From Heterodera schachtii (taxonomy: Eukaryota; Nematoda; Chromadorea; Rhabditida; Heteroderidae): a stretch of DNA of 64,000 nucleotides. The stretch spans positions 620,001 to 684,000 of the forward strand of contig SIJG01000003.1 in NCBI GenBank assembly GCA_023374025.1, written 5' to 3'. The position numbers and the translations under genes are program-made. Position 1 is the stretch's first letter. Every line of letters begins with the position of its first letter. The notes below the pieces were generated by a model that saw only the letters and a list, made by a program, of their open reading frames with translations, searched no databases and was not told where the DNA came from. This document shows positions 11,542 to 20,466 of the stretch, in pieces.

Positions 11542-13757
11542 TCATTCATCCGCACTGTCTTTCTCTTTGTCTGTCTCTTTTTCCGCCACAGTCTCTTCTC
11601 TTCCGTGCACTTTCACTTCGGTGAATCGAACGCCTTGCGCTCGTCGGTCCGTGCCACTTTGCGTGGCCGCCGTGCACAGCCATTTGGCTTCTCCTCTTCC
11701 TTCTCCTTTCTCCTCATCCCCTGCCTCGCCCTTTGTGTTCGTCTCCAACACCATCTCCCACTCGTCCTCCTCCATGACAAACTCGGGCAGTGAGTAATAC
11801 GAGTCCGAGCGGGCGATGCTCGCGCAGGAAGACGACGCGTGCGGGTGCAGCCACGGCGGCTCCGCCTCGCCCAACGCCTCGCGAATTGCGGCCTCCTAAA
11901 CGAAGTGTAAATGGTCGTTTGTGCCTTCTGCTGATAGGTGTTTTGCCACGGCACCTTTCTGTTGATGACTTCCGCGTTCGTTTCCGCCGCAATTGCCTCC
12001 AACAGTTTGTTGACGTATCGCTGCTTCACTTTGCATTGGTTCATCATTCGGAGACGCTAAACCAACAGAAAATGACAAAGGGTGAATAATAATGTGAGAA
12101 TGGAGTGCCTGTTCCATTGTGAATGTTCGCAGTGCGCTTATGTTTCGGTCGTAACTCTCCCAAATTCTTTCGACTCGCCGGGAGCCAAATTCGCGCAGCC
12201 GACCCATCTGTTTGAGGGGAAAGTGACCGAACGACGAATGCATCGGAAAGTGCCAATGCGCTTTTTGCCACCTGCTGCGAGTAATTGTCCCTAATGGAGT
12301 CCAAGTGCTGTTGGACGTGGTCAATCTGTGCCTGGCGGTAGTCGCGGAAACGATCGGCCGAATCGGCGTACGATTGGCGGAGTTGGTCGACTTGGGAATG
12401 GTAATTGTCGCGAATGGCCGAAACGCGGCGACTGAAAAGTGAAACAATAAAAAGGGCAAAAACAAAAGACATGGTATTGCAAGGACCTGTACGTTTCATG
12501 CAGTGAGTCCATCTGTTTTTGCCTGTACTTTTCCAATGCCTCCATAAATGCGCGAATACGACTTAGACGCTCTGAACCAAACGAAGGGTGAGAAAAGACC
12601 AAGCATTTTGCAGAGGAGGAGAGGAAACACCGAATTTGGACGCCCTCCCCCCCCCCCACCAATCCCAAGAAAATGGAAAATGAAAACCCAAACAATTCCC
12701 AGATGACGTTAACAGAAGAAAATGAAAGCCGCAAAAAGATGGAGACAAAGAAAACATTTAACTATTTGTATTCTAAAGAAAAGTAATTCACAACAAAATA
12801 ATTACAATATTATAAAATGAGAGTGACAATAAATAGAGAGGAGATTCATTCATTGACAAAGCAAACAAACAACGAAATGAGGGGGCAGAAAGGTCCGAGG
12901 GGGTCAAGAAGGTCTTTCTCCTCCCGCTGCTTTTGCTGCTGCGACTCGCTTTCGCTTGCCTGTCCGTTTGATCCACCAGAGAATTATTTTGCGGCAAATG
13001 ATCCAAATAATGTTCAGCAGAAAAGACGCGGCACAGAAAACAATGGCGGCGAGGCATGAGCCGAGGAAAAGCGAGCCGGGCTCGAGAGCGTACCAAGAAG
13101 AGAAGTCGAGACGGAAGAGGAGCACGTGGAGGAGGGGCGGCACAGTGCCATTGGTGAAGACAACGCAATGGTACCTGAAAGGGATTTGCAAAATGAAGGG
13201 GAGGGGAAGAGGAAAATGGAAAAGTACGCGGAAAGGGAAATGTGCAAGAGAAGAGCCATTTAAATGGGATTTTGTCCACGAGAAAAAAGCAAAGAAAATC
13301 GTTAAAATACGGAGGAAGGAATACTTACAACAGCCGATTAAATTTTGAACCCATTAGCGTACATTTTGCTCCAATTATTCCCCAAAACCAGTGCCATTCC
13401 CAACCTTTCCACCAACGCTCTCCTCGCCCTTCGAATTGCCAATGTTCCGTTGTCCATCACTTCGTAGTCGCCGTCCCTGGCCCATTTTGTGTGTGCAGTT
13501 TTATTACGCGCATCGGAAAAGCCAATAAACGTTTGGCCGTATCCTTTGTACCACCATTCGATGCGATCAAAACCAATCTGATCAGAAGCATTGAGAAAAC
13601 ACGGCAAAATGGAGTCATGCATAAGACGGACAGAAAAAATGTTTGTGGAGAGAGGGCTCAAAACGGAATGGGCGGAAAACGAAGGGAAAAGCATCGAAAC
13701 GGAGACGAAGAGAAAAGTGAAGAAACATCGAACGGACAAAGAACGACGGCGAGTCAT
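11542..13757 (-). CDS. Single-Ig-domain membrane protein with cytoplasmic coiled coil
   Basis: Order of parts: a signal peptide from ATG 13757 (SVRCFFTFLFVSVSMLFPSF), then one Ig-like domain (DSILPCFLN...IEWWYKG...DYEVMDNGTLAIRR...YHCVVFTNG, about 13690-13140). A transmembrane helix follows (GSLFLGSCLAAIVFCAASFL, about 13085-13000), then a basic stop-transfer stretch. Next comes a long heptad-like region with repeated RxNYxxQ units (IRAFMEALEKYRQKQMDSLH, about 12570-12495; IRDNYHSQVDQLRQSYADSA, about 12415-12355; IDHVQQHLDSIRDNYSQQ, about 12330-12275). An acidic tail follows (SLPEFVMEEDEWEMV, about 11800). The intron around 11925 is best read with the GT donor after EVINRK. The join between the two Ig exons near 13400 is uncertain: the usual DxGxYxC spacing is not complete. 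It is likely a cell-surface adhesion or receptor protein. I do not know its named ortholog. Confidence 0.65.
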
Positions 13758-13907
13758 TCACTGCTGCAGAAATTATACAAAACAAAAACAAATGAATGCA
13801 AAAAGTGAGGAAAGAAATACGAAGAAAAAAGGTAACTTAATTCGAAAAAACAAAAGACATAATCCGTTTACATTTATCAAATTAAATAAAGCCGAATTCA
13901 CAATAAA

Positions 13908-14710
13908 TCACTCTCTCTCAATGTCAGGAATTTCGTCGGCTTTGAATGGGCGGTACTCTCTGATTCGCGGATTGTACCGTTTGATGTAAAACCAACTGCC
14001 AGGGTGCAATTTGTACTTCAGCCGAAACATTGCCAAATCGTCGTCCCAATGTCGGTTGAATCGCTTGTACCCAGCACGGTCAAATTCCGGTATAGTCCGA
14101 TCCGGGAAAAGTCCCGACCAATGCGCTTGCATCACACACCGCTCAAGTCTTTGTTGCTGGTCATGACAAAGTCCTGTTTTTGATAGAATGCTTGACAATA
14201 ACCAAACGAACAGATAATGCCAATCACATGCCGGAACAAGAAGTAAAAACTCAAATTTTAACATAAAATTTTGAATGTCGGGAAATTACACATTTCTTAG
14301 TCATTTTTAAAAATTAAAATGACCAGTTAATTGTCTTGGGAAAACAGTGCCGTCCAATCGCATGAATTGTTCCAGAATAAGCACATCTTTGTAGGAAATG
14401 CTTGTTGGAATTTTGCATAAAACACAAGAACAGTCATCCGGAGTTTTCTTAAAAAATTACATAAATTAATAAACTAATGAAATATAAAAAGAAAACTACA
14501 GATTGAGTAGCGGCAGATTCCTTCAATTCTCTATGAGTTGACGCAATAGGAACATCGACTAATTCAATGGTTGTAACATTGTCCTGGACGGTATGCTTCA
14601 CTTAAAATTCATAAATAACTTTATTAATTTAAATTTAAGGATTTATTACCCTGCTTGAAAAATCTTGGAACAGTTGAAGAAAAAGCACGAAAATAATTAA
14701 TACGAGCCAT
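13908..14710 (-). CDS. mrps-18A: Mitochondrial ribosomal protein S18a / mL66
   Basis: Four short exons join in phase. The first, from ATG 14710, encodes a clear mitochondrial presequence (MARINYFRAFSSTVPRFFKQ). The next gives a linker and the third gives CVLCKIPTSISYKDVLILEQ followed by DGTVFPRQLTG. A split glycine codon joins this to GLCHDQQQRLERCVMQAHWSG and GLFPDRTIPEFDRAGYKRFN in the final exon, with HPGSWFYIKRYNPR near the end. CxxC, the DGTxxPRxxTGLC motif and the ..RxxxCVxxAHxxGLxP segment are the S18 family signature. The long C-terminal extension after AHWSGLFP is typical of the S18a form, now placed in the large subunit. The stop at 13908 is 151 bp from the start of the next minus-strand gene, so the two could share a transcript. 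Confidence 0.85.
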
Positions 14711-14894
14711 GAAAAGGAGACCCATCTGAAAAGTGTCATCTTGATTCAAGAAATAAATTTTCTGGATGCTCCTTTGAAAGCAGCATGTCTATGAAAATAA
14801 TTCAATTGTTAATTGGTTCTAAATTTTTTACATTTTGGCAATGGTTACTTTTACTGGTCCCATAATTGTAAGAACGGCACCGGGGTAATAGTGC

Positions 14895-16028
14895 CGATGG
14901 TACCCAGGGTGCCGATCGGGAATTTTTCAAAATAAGAACATCAAGGACAAAAAATAAGATTGTAGGGTCAAAAATAAGAACATTTTGCAAATTGCTTCAA
15001 ATCAGTTATTTTTAAAATTTTTCGATCAAAAATGTATTAAATACTATATTTTTAGTCTCCCATTATTTGTTTTAACAATTTTGGGGAGGAAATAGGCACA
15101 ACATAAATTTCAGTGCATCCGGGACAAAAAATCAGATTTTTACGAATTTTTTTTGCGGTGCATTTTTCCAAAAAATTTTTGGGGAATAAGCGGGGCGGAA
15201 GGCCGGCGGTGCCGATAGGCGCCGCCAGGAAAATTTTTGAAAATTTGAGTATACTTTGTTAACAGATTTTGTCCAAAAATTGTCCAAATTTTGTGATTCT
15301 GAGCCAATTTTTAAGAAAATAAAGTATTTTTGGGGTTCGGCGGTGCCGTTAGGCACCGCCGTGGAAAATTTTGAAAATCTAAGTGACATTACGCCATAAA
15401 ATTACAAATTTTCTGAAGAATTTTCAGAAATAAGAACAAAATAAGAACAATAGCCCGAAATCAGAACATTTCTTACAAATAAGAACATTTTTATTTTGTA
15501 ATATTTGGACCCTCCAAATCAGAACATTTCTTATAAAGAAGAACAGATCGGGGCTCTAGTGCACTTTATGAGTCCAATCGAGTTTTATGAGTCCAATTCA
15601 CTTTTATGAGTCCAATCAATTGACAATACCTGGTTTTTATACAATAACTTTGTTCATCTTCGAGCTAAACCTATCTTTTTGGTAGCATTCGAAAGCAAAA
15701 AGTCTGAACAATGTTATAATACGAGAAAACAAGAGAATTTTAACATTTCAAGAAAGTTACATACCAAAATAATCAACACTTACTTAATTAACCAGATACT
15801 TTTTTTGTAATTGCCTAAACGTTGAGATTTTATATATTTTAGCTTCGTTAGACTTTGTGCTTTCGAATGCTACCAAAAATTAGGGTCTGTTCAAACACGA
15901 ACAAAGTTATTGTATAAAAACCAGGTATTGTCAATTGATTGGACTCATAAAAGTGAATTGGACTCATAAAACTCGATTGGACTCATAAAGTGCACTAGAG
16001 CCCAGATCGGCACCCTGGATGGTACCCC
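14895..16028. mobile_element. Inverted-repeat element, host of a nested insertion
   Basis: The left end reads GATGGTACCCAGGGTGCCGA (from about 14899) and the right end reads ATCGGCACCCTGGATGGTAC (to about 16020), which are imperfect reverse complements. Between them are many copies of AAATAAGAACA/AAATCAGAACA and two GC-rich palindromic motifs of the form CGGCGGTGCCGnTAGGCnCCGCC (near 15205 and 15345). No protein is encoded. A second element (15551-16003) is inserted close to its right end. Confidence 0.5.
15551..16003. mobile_element. 453-bp MITE with long terminal inverted repeats and 6-bp target duplication
   Basis: The element starts GGGCTCTAGTGCACTTTATG and ends with its reverse complement. 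The inverted repeat continues for about 110 bp with no clear mismatch, including three copies of TTATGAGTCCAAT, and then less perfectly to the centre. The flanks carry AGATCG at 15545-15550 and at 16004-16009, a perfect 6-bp target-site duplication. No coding capacity is seen. Confidence 0.85.
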
Positions 16029-16261
16029 CCCCCCCCTTTTTGAAAAATGAAATTTTTGAAATTTTTTTCGAGAGAAGATTGTACAAGGGGTTTTAAGGGT
16101 CGGGGAATCCGAATCTGACATTAATCTCGACCTATGTCGAACCCCGAACCCGGGTTCGAGCAAAAAGTCAAAAATTCAAATTTTCGACTTTAGTATTTTT
16201 AGTCTAAAAATGGCTTATACATAGGAAAACAAACTAAAAGTCAAAAATTCGGTGCGCGGAC

Positions 16262-16480
16262 AAAATCCCGCCCCGACAAAATCCCGCCTCAGCCAAAAAC
16301 GACAAAATCCCGCCTCAGCTAAAAACGACAAAATCCCGCCCCGACAAAATCCCGCCTCAGCCATAAAACGACAAAATCCCGCCTCAGCTAAAAACGACAA
16401 AATCCCGCCCCGACAAAATCCCGCCCAACTGAAAAGGCGATAAAATCCCGTCTTCACCTAAAAACGACAAAATCCCGTCT
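16262..16480. repeat. Tandem subrepeat array, left arm of foldback element
   Basis: There are about nine copies of CGACAAAATCCCGCC separated by TCAGCCAAAAA, TCAGCTAAAAA or C. The unit is 14-29 bp. It is the mirror image of the array at 17506-17699 and is part of the transposon arm. It is not a CRISPR: the separators are themselves repeats. Confidence 0.85.
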
Positions 16481-16611
16481 TCTTAAGAACACCGAACATT
16501 TAGAATTTTTTATTCTAACAATGAATTGACAAAAAGTGAGTTGAAAAAGATTATTTGACAAGAGAAAATGCGATCAACAAAAAAAAAATGGTGGACAAAT
16601 CTATCAAATTG

Positions 16612-17330
16612 TCAATCATCTTCCGAATCGATATCGCTTTCATTGTTCCTCACATGGAGACCACCAACGAACCCCTGCACTCTGGCGCGAGTCGAATTTC
16701 CAGCGGATTTGCTCGGTTTACATTTACGACTAGCTTGTTTTTGACCCTAAAATTATAAATTATTGAAATTTTCCACTGGTTGTATCAATGACCGACCTTT
16801 GAACCATCCTGTCTAACGCATCATTGGTGCCCAACTGGCCAAACGTCTCATTTGTCGTTCCTGCTCTGACTTGTGCTCGCATTTGAGATGGCCTCAATTG
16901 CGGATTCACCTCGATGGCTCGCTTGATCTGTGCCCTTCCTGCGTCTGCTGATTGTTGCGCAAATACAGCGCAATGATTGTGTTCTTTTGAGCCCAAACGT
17001 CCAGTCAAATGTTGCTCATCATCGAGGCGGACGGTAGCTTGACATGTCTTCTGACAACAGCTGAACCAAATGCACCTTCTTTTGACAAATTTGTACCCTA
17101 AAATTGGGAGTAAACAAGCGAATGTTCTAAATTACTGACTGACCTCTGTGCCAAAGACACAGTGCCCTTTTTGCGTTGTCCCTCGTTCAAATTTCACTGG
17201 CTCAGTGTTCTCTTCGTCGCTGAATGCGCTCGCATCTGAATCGGCTCTGGCAGCAGCTCGCATTTCTGCCTCCCGCGCGTCCGCTATCTCATCAGCTGCA
17301 ATTCTGTCGTCGGTTAATGCGATTCATGGT
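16612..17330 (-). CDS. FLYWCH-type zinc-finger protein carried by the foldback element
   Basis: Read on the minus strand, exon A gives an Asp/Ala/Glu-rich region (ADEIADAREAEMRAAARADS) and then VKFERGTTQKGHCVFGTE up to a GTCAGT donor near 17143. Exon B starts GYKFVKRRCIWFSCCQKTCQ, continues ATVRLDDEQHLTGRLGSKEH and then NHC. The pattern RGxxxxxxxGYxFxxxxxxxxxxxC...C...HNH is that of FLYWCH zinc fingers, common in nematode DNA transposons and proteins derived from them. Exon C, joined in phase after VQRS, ends in an acidic tail (NNESDIDSEDD) with stop at 16612. No start codon is clear: upstream of 17330 the frame meets a TGA, so the copy may be truncated or its first exon may be missed. It probably binds the transposon ends. 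Confidence 0.6.
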
Positions 17331-17505
17331 TCTTCAAATTCAAGTTCCTTTCAAGCTGTTCACGACGACTCATTTTAACAAAAAATGGCTCGTTGCTAAA
17401 TTCATGAAATAAATGTTCGGTGAATGATTTTTATAAAACAAAACTATTTTTTACACGTTGGATTTGCGATTTGTTATCGTTTTGTAACAGTCGGTGTTTT
17501 TAGTC

Positions 17506-17699
17506 GGGATTTTGTCGTTTTTAGGTGGAGACGGGATTTTGTCGTTTTATGGCTGAGGCGGGATTTTGTCGGGGCGGGATTTTGTCGTTTTTTGCTGAGG
17601 CGGGATTTTGTCGTTTTTTGCTGAGGCGGGATTTTGTCGTTTTTGGCTGAGGCGGGATTTTGTCGGGGCGGGATTTTGTCGGGCGGGATTTTGTCGGCA
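17506..17699. repeat. Tandem subrepeat array, right arm of foldback element
   Basis: Copies of GGCGGGATTTTGTCG are separated by TTTTTGCTGAG, TTTTTGGCTGAG or short G runs. This is the reverse complement of the array at 16262-16480. Confidence 0.85.
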
Positions 17700-17992
17700 C
17701 ACGAAAAATTCACTAAAAAAAGATCATTTAAATTTTTTAGACCAAAAATGCGAAATTCGAAAATTTGAATTTTCGACTTTTTGCTCGAACCCGGGTTCGG
17801 GGTTCGACATAGGTCGAGATTAATGTCAGATTCGGATTCTCCGACCCTTAAAACCCCTTGTACAATCTTTTCTCGAAAAAAAATTACAAAAATTCCTTTT
17901 TCAAATCATTTGCAAAAAACAAACAAAACGCCACGCAACATTCAAATATTTTTGAATTTATTTTTTTCAAAGTTCATTTTTCTTCTCCTTTA

Positions 17993-18027
<35 letters not shown>

Positions 18028-18110
18028 TTCCATTCTCTCACGCGCTCTCTTTTTCTCTTCCTTTCTCCCTCTCTCCCTTTCCCTCTATCTTTCTCTCTCC
18101 CTCTTTTAAT
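17993..18110. repeat. TC-rich simple repeat
   Basis: A CTCTCTCTCT tract of about 26 bp starts near 17999 and runs into an impure CT-rich stretch. No function is apparent. Confidence 0.8.
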
Positions 18111-18279
18111 CTCTCTATTTCATCATCTCTACTGGAGATGAATTTTTGAGAAAATTTTTCATTTTTGGAGGTACATTTTTGAAAAAATTTTTGAGTCGAT
18201 TCTTAGGGGTGTATTTTTGAAAATTTTCAAAAAGTTGATCCTTATAAATTAGGGGTGTATTTTTCCTTTTTATTGCATT

Positions 18280-18556
18280 TTTGTTAATAAATTTTGGGCA
18301 AAACGCCAAAATAGTTGAAAATAGTTTTTCCGAAAATTTTATAGTTTTTTAGTTGCTAAAAATAAAAAACTATAAAATAGTTGCTAATAACTCGTAAAGT
18401 AGCTTAACAACAGCCGAAAAAAAACATGTTTTTCGTGCATTTTCAGGCCACGGGGAGCTCAGGAAAAAAATAGTGAAAAAACTATAAATTGCATCCCAAG
18501 TGAACACTAAATAATAAATAAACTTATTTACACTGGACTGGTAGCCCAAAATTGAC
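18280..18556. repeat. Dispersed repeat fragment, also seen at 39.4-39.7 kb and 62.2 kb
   Basis: The stretch AATAAATTTTGGGCAAAACG through CATGTTTTTCGTGCATTTTC and GGGGAGCTCAGG is repeated with divergence at 39485-39660; the end (AACATGTTTTTCGTGC) recurs near 62234. It is followed by a decayed copy of the right end of the 60980-61607 element (TAGCCCAAAATTGACTCGCT at about 18541). No coding capacity. Confidence 0.65.
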
Positions 18557-18782
18557 TCGCTGTTTGCTGTGTGTATGCGTCTATAACTTTCTATTCTGTC
18601 TGTCTTGCTTTACATTCATTTTATTTCGAAAATAAATTTTCATTCCAAAAGTGCACCCCCTTTTGTTTTTACTTTTTAATAAAATTCAAAAGGGACTACT
18701 TTTACAGTAGCGCCACTTTTTTTCATTCAATGTCAATTCCTGCATTACTTTGTATTAAACAAAAACTTAAGATTTCAAAGCA

Positions 18783-19070
18783 ATGCAGCGTATTCAAGTT
18801 AACGTTCCGGGCAACACTTTTCCCGTTTTTGTTTTGCCAAATGAGACCATTTGGAGCATCAAGCAAAAAATTTATTCGCAGGAAAGCATCCCTTCAGGGT
18901 GGCAGCGCCTTTATTTCGGAAGTATTGCCATTTATGTGTCGCAACATCAATATCACACATTCTATTTAGAAACCGAGATGGTTGGTGGATTATTGTCCGA
19001 CTATAATGTTCACACGGATGTGATAATCGTGTGCACCGTTATCATCCCAGCCGGCGCACATAATCATTAG
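18783..19070 (+). CDS. Single-exon ubiquitin-like protein
   Basis: An intronless 95-residue frame starts MQRIQVNVPGNTFPVFVLPN and continues ETIWSIKQKIYSQESIPSGW QRLYFG, then LETEMVGGLLSDYNVHTDVI. The spacing of beta-strands, the central helix (IWSIKQKIYSQ), the QRLYFG segment (compare QRLIFAG of ubiquitin) and the final hydrophobic strand match the ubiquitin fold. It lacks the C-terminal di-glycine and ends AHNH, so it would not be conjugated. There is no signal peptide. It sits alone between repeat elements, which suggests a lineage-specific or retro-derived copy. Whether it is expressed is unknown. Confidence 0.6.
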   Translation: MQRIQVNVPGNTFPVFVLPNETIWSIKQKIYSQESIPSGWQRLYFGSIAIYVSQHQYHTFYLETEMVGGLLSDYNVHTDVIIVCTVIIPAGAHNH

Positions 19071-19385
19071 ATCGAAAAGATGATGATGCTGAATTCCGAT
19101 GTCTTTAAATGTAAAATCTCATGATCATTTGTTGCCTACACTGTCGTGCTTTATTGGTTTGACCTTGTTTGCTTAAAAACAAATCCACAAAAAGATTGGC
19201 AGTTATTGATCATTTTAGTCTCCAAAGCAATATCTTTTGGCTTCCAAACTATTCCTTTGTAAATGGAAAAATACCCTCGCGGTTTAAATTGGTTTCGCCC
19301 CTTCTCATTTCTTTCGGTGGCCAATTGAATGCCCACGGATTACTCGGGGAGAAATTTGTGCAGTTGACACCCCCCTCCAGCCACC

Positions 19386-19986
19386 TGTCACTCTAATTAG
19401 AGTTAAGCTACAGAGGTCACGGGTGGTTAACTACTCACAGATTTCTCAAAATTGCTTTCCTCAAATCGAAGGCTTTCGTGCCGCTTTGAAAGTTTCAATT
19501 CCCATCCATCCGACGCAAATCGAAAAATTGCCAGAGAGAATGAAAAATGAGCAATGGTTTCGACCAAAAGTCATTTTTTGGAACATCGGAATTAACCACG
19601 AGGGTAAATCATCATCGGCAGAGAATGGCATCTTTTCTTTTAATTTCCTTTTTTTTGCTTCATTTTTAGCTTCGCTGGCGGCGTCCATCGGCGACATAAG
19701 TCTCGAAGAAGAAATTAACAGAACCGCACTTCGGCACACGGTTGAACATTGCCTTACGTTGACTTCAGAAGCCGAACATCGGTCAATCGAAAATGCCGGA
19801 CCGATAGAGCAATTGCTTGTGGAACTGCAGCAAACGGTGGGAGAGTGGGGAAAAGAAGTGAGGAAGGGTAAGGAAAAGTTCCCTTTTAAATAGATCTCTT
19901 CGTGTCTTTCAAAGAAGAATTGGGCCATTTTCACGCAAGTGATGGCACTGAACAGTGCCTCGGGCGGGGTGCCAATCATTTGTTGT
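19386..19986 (+). pseudogene. INPP4-like inositol-polyphosphate 4-phosphatase fragment
   Basis: Three exons read KVSIPIHPTQIEKLPERMKN ... FRPKVIFWNIGINHE, then LAASIGDISLEEEINRTALR, then (after a 36-nt intron at about 19859-19894) KKNWAIFTQVMALNSASGGV PIICC followed by TAA. These match the region of type I/II inositol 3,4-bisphosphate 4-phosphatases that runs from the xxVGINExxTLAxxxGD motif to the residues just before the catalytic CKSxKDR loop. The frame stops exactly where the catalytic loop should come, and a dispersed repeat (20000-20462) begins there. The N-terminal C2 and helical parts are not seen upstream. It cannot make an active phosphatase as it stands. Confidence 0.7.
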
Positions 19987-19989
19987 TAA

Positions 19990-20462
19990 AACCGAAAAGC
20001 CGATCTCGAGTTAAAAACATACTCGAAAAATAAACAGGGATTCGATAGAGGGGCATAAAATATGGCTCTATGCAAAATTTAAAAAAAAAAAGTTACCAAT
20101 AGAGAAAAAAATTTTCCCAGGACAAAGATTTTTATTTTTCTCTCACTTTGGCGTACTATTTCCTTGTCTCTAATATGTAAAAAACACATGAATCATTTAT
20201 TTGCCAACAAACAAGTTTTTTAAATTTGTACTAATCTTAGAAATATTCTTCAGAATTTTCCCTTCAAAATGAGCATAATATGGTTTTATTTGGTCTAGTA
20301 TTGATCAAGATATAAGCTAAAAAAATTCATAAAATCAGTGCTAAAACATAGTGCTAGCTTTTATTTTTATATTTAATATTTTGGCGTTCTGTAATTAATT
20401 TAATTTTGTTTAACGAAAAATCTAATTTAATTGTACTTGGAGCCAAAAATTGACTCGCCGTG
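19990..20462. mobile_element. Dispersed element, left-truncated copy of the 60980-61607 family
   Basis: From GCCGATCTCGAG (about 20000) to the terminal TTGACTCGCCGTG (20450-20462) the order of sequence blocks matches 61090-61607: GATTCGATAGAGGGG, TATGCAAAATTT, AAAATGAGCATAA-ATGGTTTTA, TATAAGCTAAAAAA, TAATTGTACTTGGAGCC. The left inverted terminus is absent. It lies between the broken INPP4 fragment and the YEATS4 gene. Confidence 0.75.
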
Positions 20463-20466
20463 TTTA

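Larger units (their letters stand above)
16037..17907. mobile_element. Foldback transposon with FLYWCH-type gene
   Basis: The outer arms (about 16037-16195 and 17725-17907) are inverted copies sharing GATTGTACAAGGGGTTTTAA and AACCCGGGTTCGAGCAAAAA. Inside each arm is a tandem array built on CGACAAAATCCCGCCTCAGC, direct at 16262-16480 and inverted at 17506-17699. The centre (16.5-17.4 kb) holds a small spliced gene with a FLYWCH-like zinc finger. The layout (long inverted repeats with internal subrepeats around a DNA-binding protein gene) fits a foldback or Mutator-like DNA transposon. No transposase DDE domain was recognised. Confidence 0.75.

Noticed and set aside
11870..11960. A possible GC-AG intron of 29 nt in the Ig-protein gene
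   Set aside because: A GT donor 29 nt upstream (after EVINRK) gives a normal 58-nt GT-AG intron in the same phase, so the GC reading is unnecessary.
16262..16480. Regular short repeats with short separators that resemble a CRISPR array
   Set aside because: The separators are repeats too, the array is mirrored at 17506-17699 inside a transposon, and the genome is clearly eukaryotic.
19461..19979. A 172-codon frame on the minus strand opposite the INPP4 fragment
   Set aside because: The plus strand matches the INPP4 family (VIFWNIGINHE, ASIGDISLEEEIN); the minus frame matches nothing and is a shadow.
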